From the NCBI GenBank assembly GCA_002292215.1, contig DBBN01000087.1, positions 1-25,609 on the forward strand: 25,609 bases of DNA, read 5' to 3'. Made by a program: the position numbers and the translations under genes. Positions 24,207-25,609 of the stretch are shown here, in pieces; positions within the stretch are counted from its first letter, which is position 1, and each line of letters starts with the position of its first letter. Origin of the DNA: Glaciecola sp. UBA983 (GTDB lineage Bacteria > Pseudomonadota > Gammaproteobacteria > Enterobacterales > Alteromonadaceae). The notes beneath the pieces were generated by a model. That model saw only the letters and a list, made by a program, of their open reading frames with translations. It had not been told where the DNA came from and did not search any database.

Positions 24207-25313
24207 TTACTGATTTGCAGTTATATTTAAGCCCAGCCTATCAATATTTTGACTGGCTGAGCCATTAATTAATTCACATTCTTTGGCCAGTAAACAGTAA
24301 CGCCAAAGCACATAATCCTTATCAACCCCCATCCCACCATGAAGGTGTTGTGCTGAATAACTAATTCTGTGACAGGCATTGCCGGCCCAAATTTTTGCGA
24401 CCAAGGCATCATTCTCGCAGTCATGGTTGGTATTGAGGTTGATAGCTGCTTGTTGGCTCACCAATCGCAAACATTCTAGATCAATAAAGCAATCTGCAGC
24501 TCTGTGAGAGACAGCCTGAAACGAACCTATGACTCTGCCAAATTGCTCTCTTTCTGAGGTATAGGCAGCAATCAATGCAGTCATTTTTTCAGTAATACCA
24601 AGCGCCAAGTAACTCCTCATAACCATACTTGTTTGCAAAAGGTATTTTAAGGCCTCTAACCCTCGACCTTGGGCATGAATGATTGCTGAGCGATCAATAG
24701 ATACACCGTCGAAATCTACTTTGAAAGCAGGGGTGTTAGCTGTCGTTGTAAGCTCTGATACATTAGCGTGTTCTTTGTCTACAAGGACTAAGAGCACACC
24801 CTCATCTGAATTAGCAGAGACCAAGAGACTCTTAGAAATAGAGGCTAGCTCTGATAGGTATTTGGTGCCTGTAATAGTTAATTTATCTCCAGCAATCTCA
24901 GCTCTAGTTAAAGGATTTTCTGGGTCCTGATTCAGCGGCTCAAGAATAGCCGACGTATGAATATCTCCTTTAAGAATTGATGCAATTAAAGCTTGATGGG
25001 ATTCATGCTCACTAAATTTTTGAATTGTTTGAGCTACTTCTGCCAAACAACCAATGAGACTTAGTGGAGCCGCATGAAAGCCAAGCTTTTCAAATAGAAT
25101 GCCTAGGTCATAGAGGTTTTCTCCACTGCCACCATATTTCTCATGAATACCCAGCCCTAGATAACCTTGACTTGCTAGGAATGACATCAGCTCAGCATCA
25201 TGTTTAAACGCAGCATCAAAATTCTTAAGATTTTCTGGGACACAGTGCTCCACTAGGATCCTATCTAAAGAATCCCTGATTTCACCTTGATGGTTCATTT
25301 CAGAAAAATCCAT
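24207..25313 (-). CDS. Acyl-CoA dehydrogenase, small/FAD-motif subunit of a second ChsE-type heteromer
   Basis: 368 residues. FAD motifs REQFG (255-259) with VIGSFQAVSHRAA, and QHLHGGMGVDKDY (322-334). No catalytic Glu at the isovaleryl-CoA-dehydrogenase position (LLQTSMVMRSYLAL) and none in a C-terminal YEGT motif (ELINGSASQ). It resembles the small subunit at 8470-9603 over the C-terminal part. Its ATG overlaps the stop of the large subunit gene to the right by one base (TAATG), so the two are translationally coupled and form a pair. Convergent with etfA. Confidence 0.88.
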   Translation of the reverse strand: MDFSEMNHQGEIRDSLDRILVEHCVPENLKNFDAAFKHDAELMSFLASQGYLGLGIHEKYGGSGENLYDLGILFEKLGFHAAPLSLIGCLAEVAQTIQKFSEHESHQALIASILKGDIHTSAILEPLNQDPENPLTRAEIAGDKLTITGTKYLSELASISKSLLVSANSDEGVLLVLVDKEHANVSELTTTANTPAFKVDFDGVSIDRSAIIHAQGRGLEALKYLLQTSMVMRSYLALGITEKMTALIAAYTSEREQFGRVIGSFQAVSHRAADCFIDLECLRLVSQQAAINLNTNHDCENDALVAKIWAGNACHRISYSAQHLHGGMGVDKDYVLWRYCLLAKECELINGSASQNIDRLGLNITANQ

Positions 25314-25609
25314 TATCGAGTCCTGGGCATGAGCAATCCTGCCATGGCGATAATGTCACGCTGGACTTCATTGGTTCCACCGCCAAAGGTCAGGATAGAA
25401 GCAGTTCTATACATACGTTCAAGTTTTGCATTCAGAATGGATAGCTCAGAATCATTCTTCAAAAGGCTTAGTTCACCCATAATTTCCATGAGCAGCCTAT
25501 AAGCTTCAATAAAGAACTCTGATCCATAGACTTTAGCCACCGAAGCCTCTGCCATGTTTAAGCGCCCAGACTCCATGATCCACGTCTGCTTCCAGCAAAT
25601 AAGCTTGAG
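25313..25609 (-). CDS. Acyl-CoA dehydrogenase, large/catalytic subunit, 5' truncated by the window edge
   Basis: The C-terminal 98 residues are visible and the frame stays open to the right edge, so the gene begins outside. Motifs are AEASVAKVYGSE and ILTFGGGTNEVQRDIIAM, ending in LLMPRTR. This end is very like that of the large subunit at 5691-6860 (LTFGGGTNEIQREL, NMPRAVR). The catalytic Glu and the middle domain cannot be checked. It pairs with the overlapping small subunit downstream. Confidence 0.88.
   Translation of the reverse strand, partial: LKLICWKQTWIMESGRLNMAEASVAKVYGSEFFIEAYRLLMEIMGELSLLKNDSELSILNAKLERMYRTASILTFGGGTNEVQRDIIAMAGLLMPRTR

Noticed and set aside
1..25609. Mobile elements, CRISPR arrays, tRNA or rRNA genes
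   Set aside because: No transposase, integrase, regularly spaced repeats or RNA gene was recognised; base composition looks even across the window.

Overview
The window (about 42% GC by eye, AT-rich intergenic DNA, clear Shine-Dalgarno sites) looks like chromosomal DNA of a marine-type gammaproteobacterium of the Alteromonadales or Cellvibrionales kind. The lineage is an inference from protein flavour and base composition; there is no rRNA gene. No tRNA, CRISPR array, insertion sequence or phage gene was seen. Almost every gene fits one theme: uptake and CoA-dependent breakdown of a large hydrophobic polycyclic or branched isoprenoid, most likely a steroid.

Layout. (1) 1-3300, plus strand: the tail of a flavin oxidoreductase, an AraC-type regulator, a class II aldolase/adducin-family protein and a TauD-type dioxygenase. 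(2) 3358-11442, minus strand: an apparent eight-gene operon, read from right to left as SDR, ChsH2-like MaoC-DUF35 hydratase, small acyl-CoA dehydrogenase (ACAD), ChsH1-like MaoC protein, Ltp2-like aldolase, then large, large and small ACAD subunits. Its core matches the gene content of the mycobacterial igr operon (fadE28-fadE29-chsH2-chsH1-ltp2), which removes the last three-carbon piece of the sterol side chain by dehydrogenation, hydration and retro-aldol cleavage. A divergent enoyl-CoA hydratase follows at 11610. (3) 12476-16918, minus strand: an MFS transporter, a LuxR-type regulator, an Old Yellow Enzyme homologue and an SDR. (4) 16999-19786: a KshB-like ferredoxin reductase, a divergent SDR, and an SDR on the minus strand. 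(5) 20086-24205, plus strand: a TonB-dependent receptor, then etfB-etfA. (6) 24207 to the right edge, minus strand: a further small and large ACAD pair, the large one cut by the window end.

How the genes may work together: the TonB receptor and MFS protein move substrate or products. ACAD pairs, hydratases, SDRs and the Ltp2-like aldolase shorten the side chain. The electron-transfer flavoprotein accepts ACAD electrons. The ferredoxin reductase probably feeds a Rieske oxygenase that is not in this window. The ring-cleavage genes and the substrate-activating CoA ligase are also absent, so the pathway must continue outside.

The most interesting non-coding signal is a 14-bp imperfect palindrome, consensus (A/C)GTCCA(A/T)AT(A/T)GACG. 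It occurs once in each of the three divergent intergenic regions (11510-11523, 18116-18129, 19956-19969), oriented the same way towards the igr-like operon, the ferredoxin reductase and the TonB receptor. It is a candidate operator that joins these units into one regulon.
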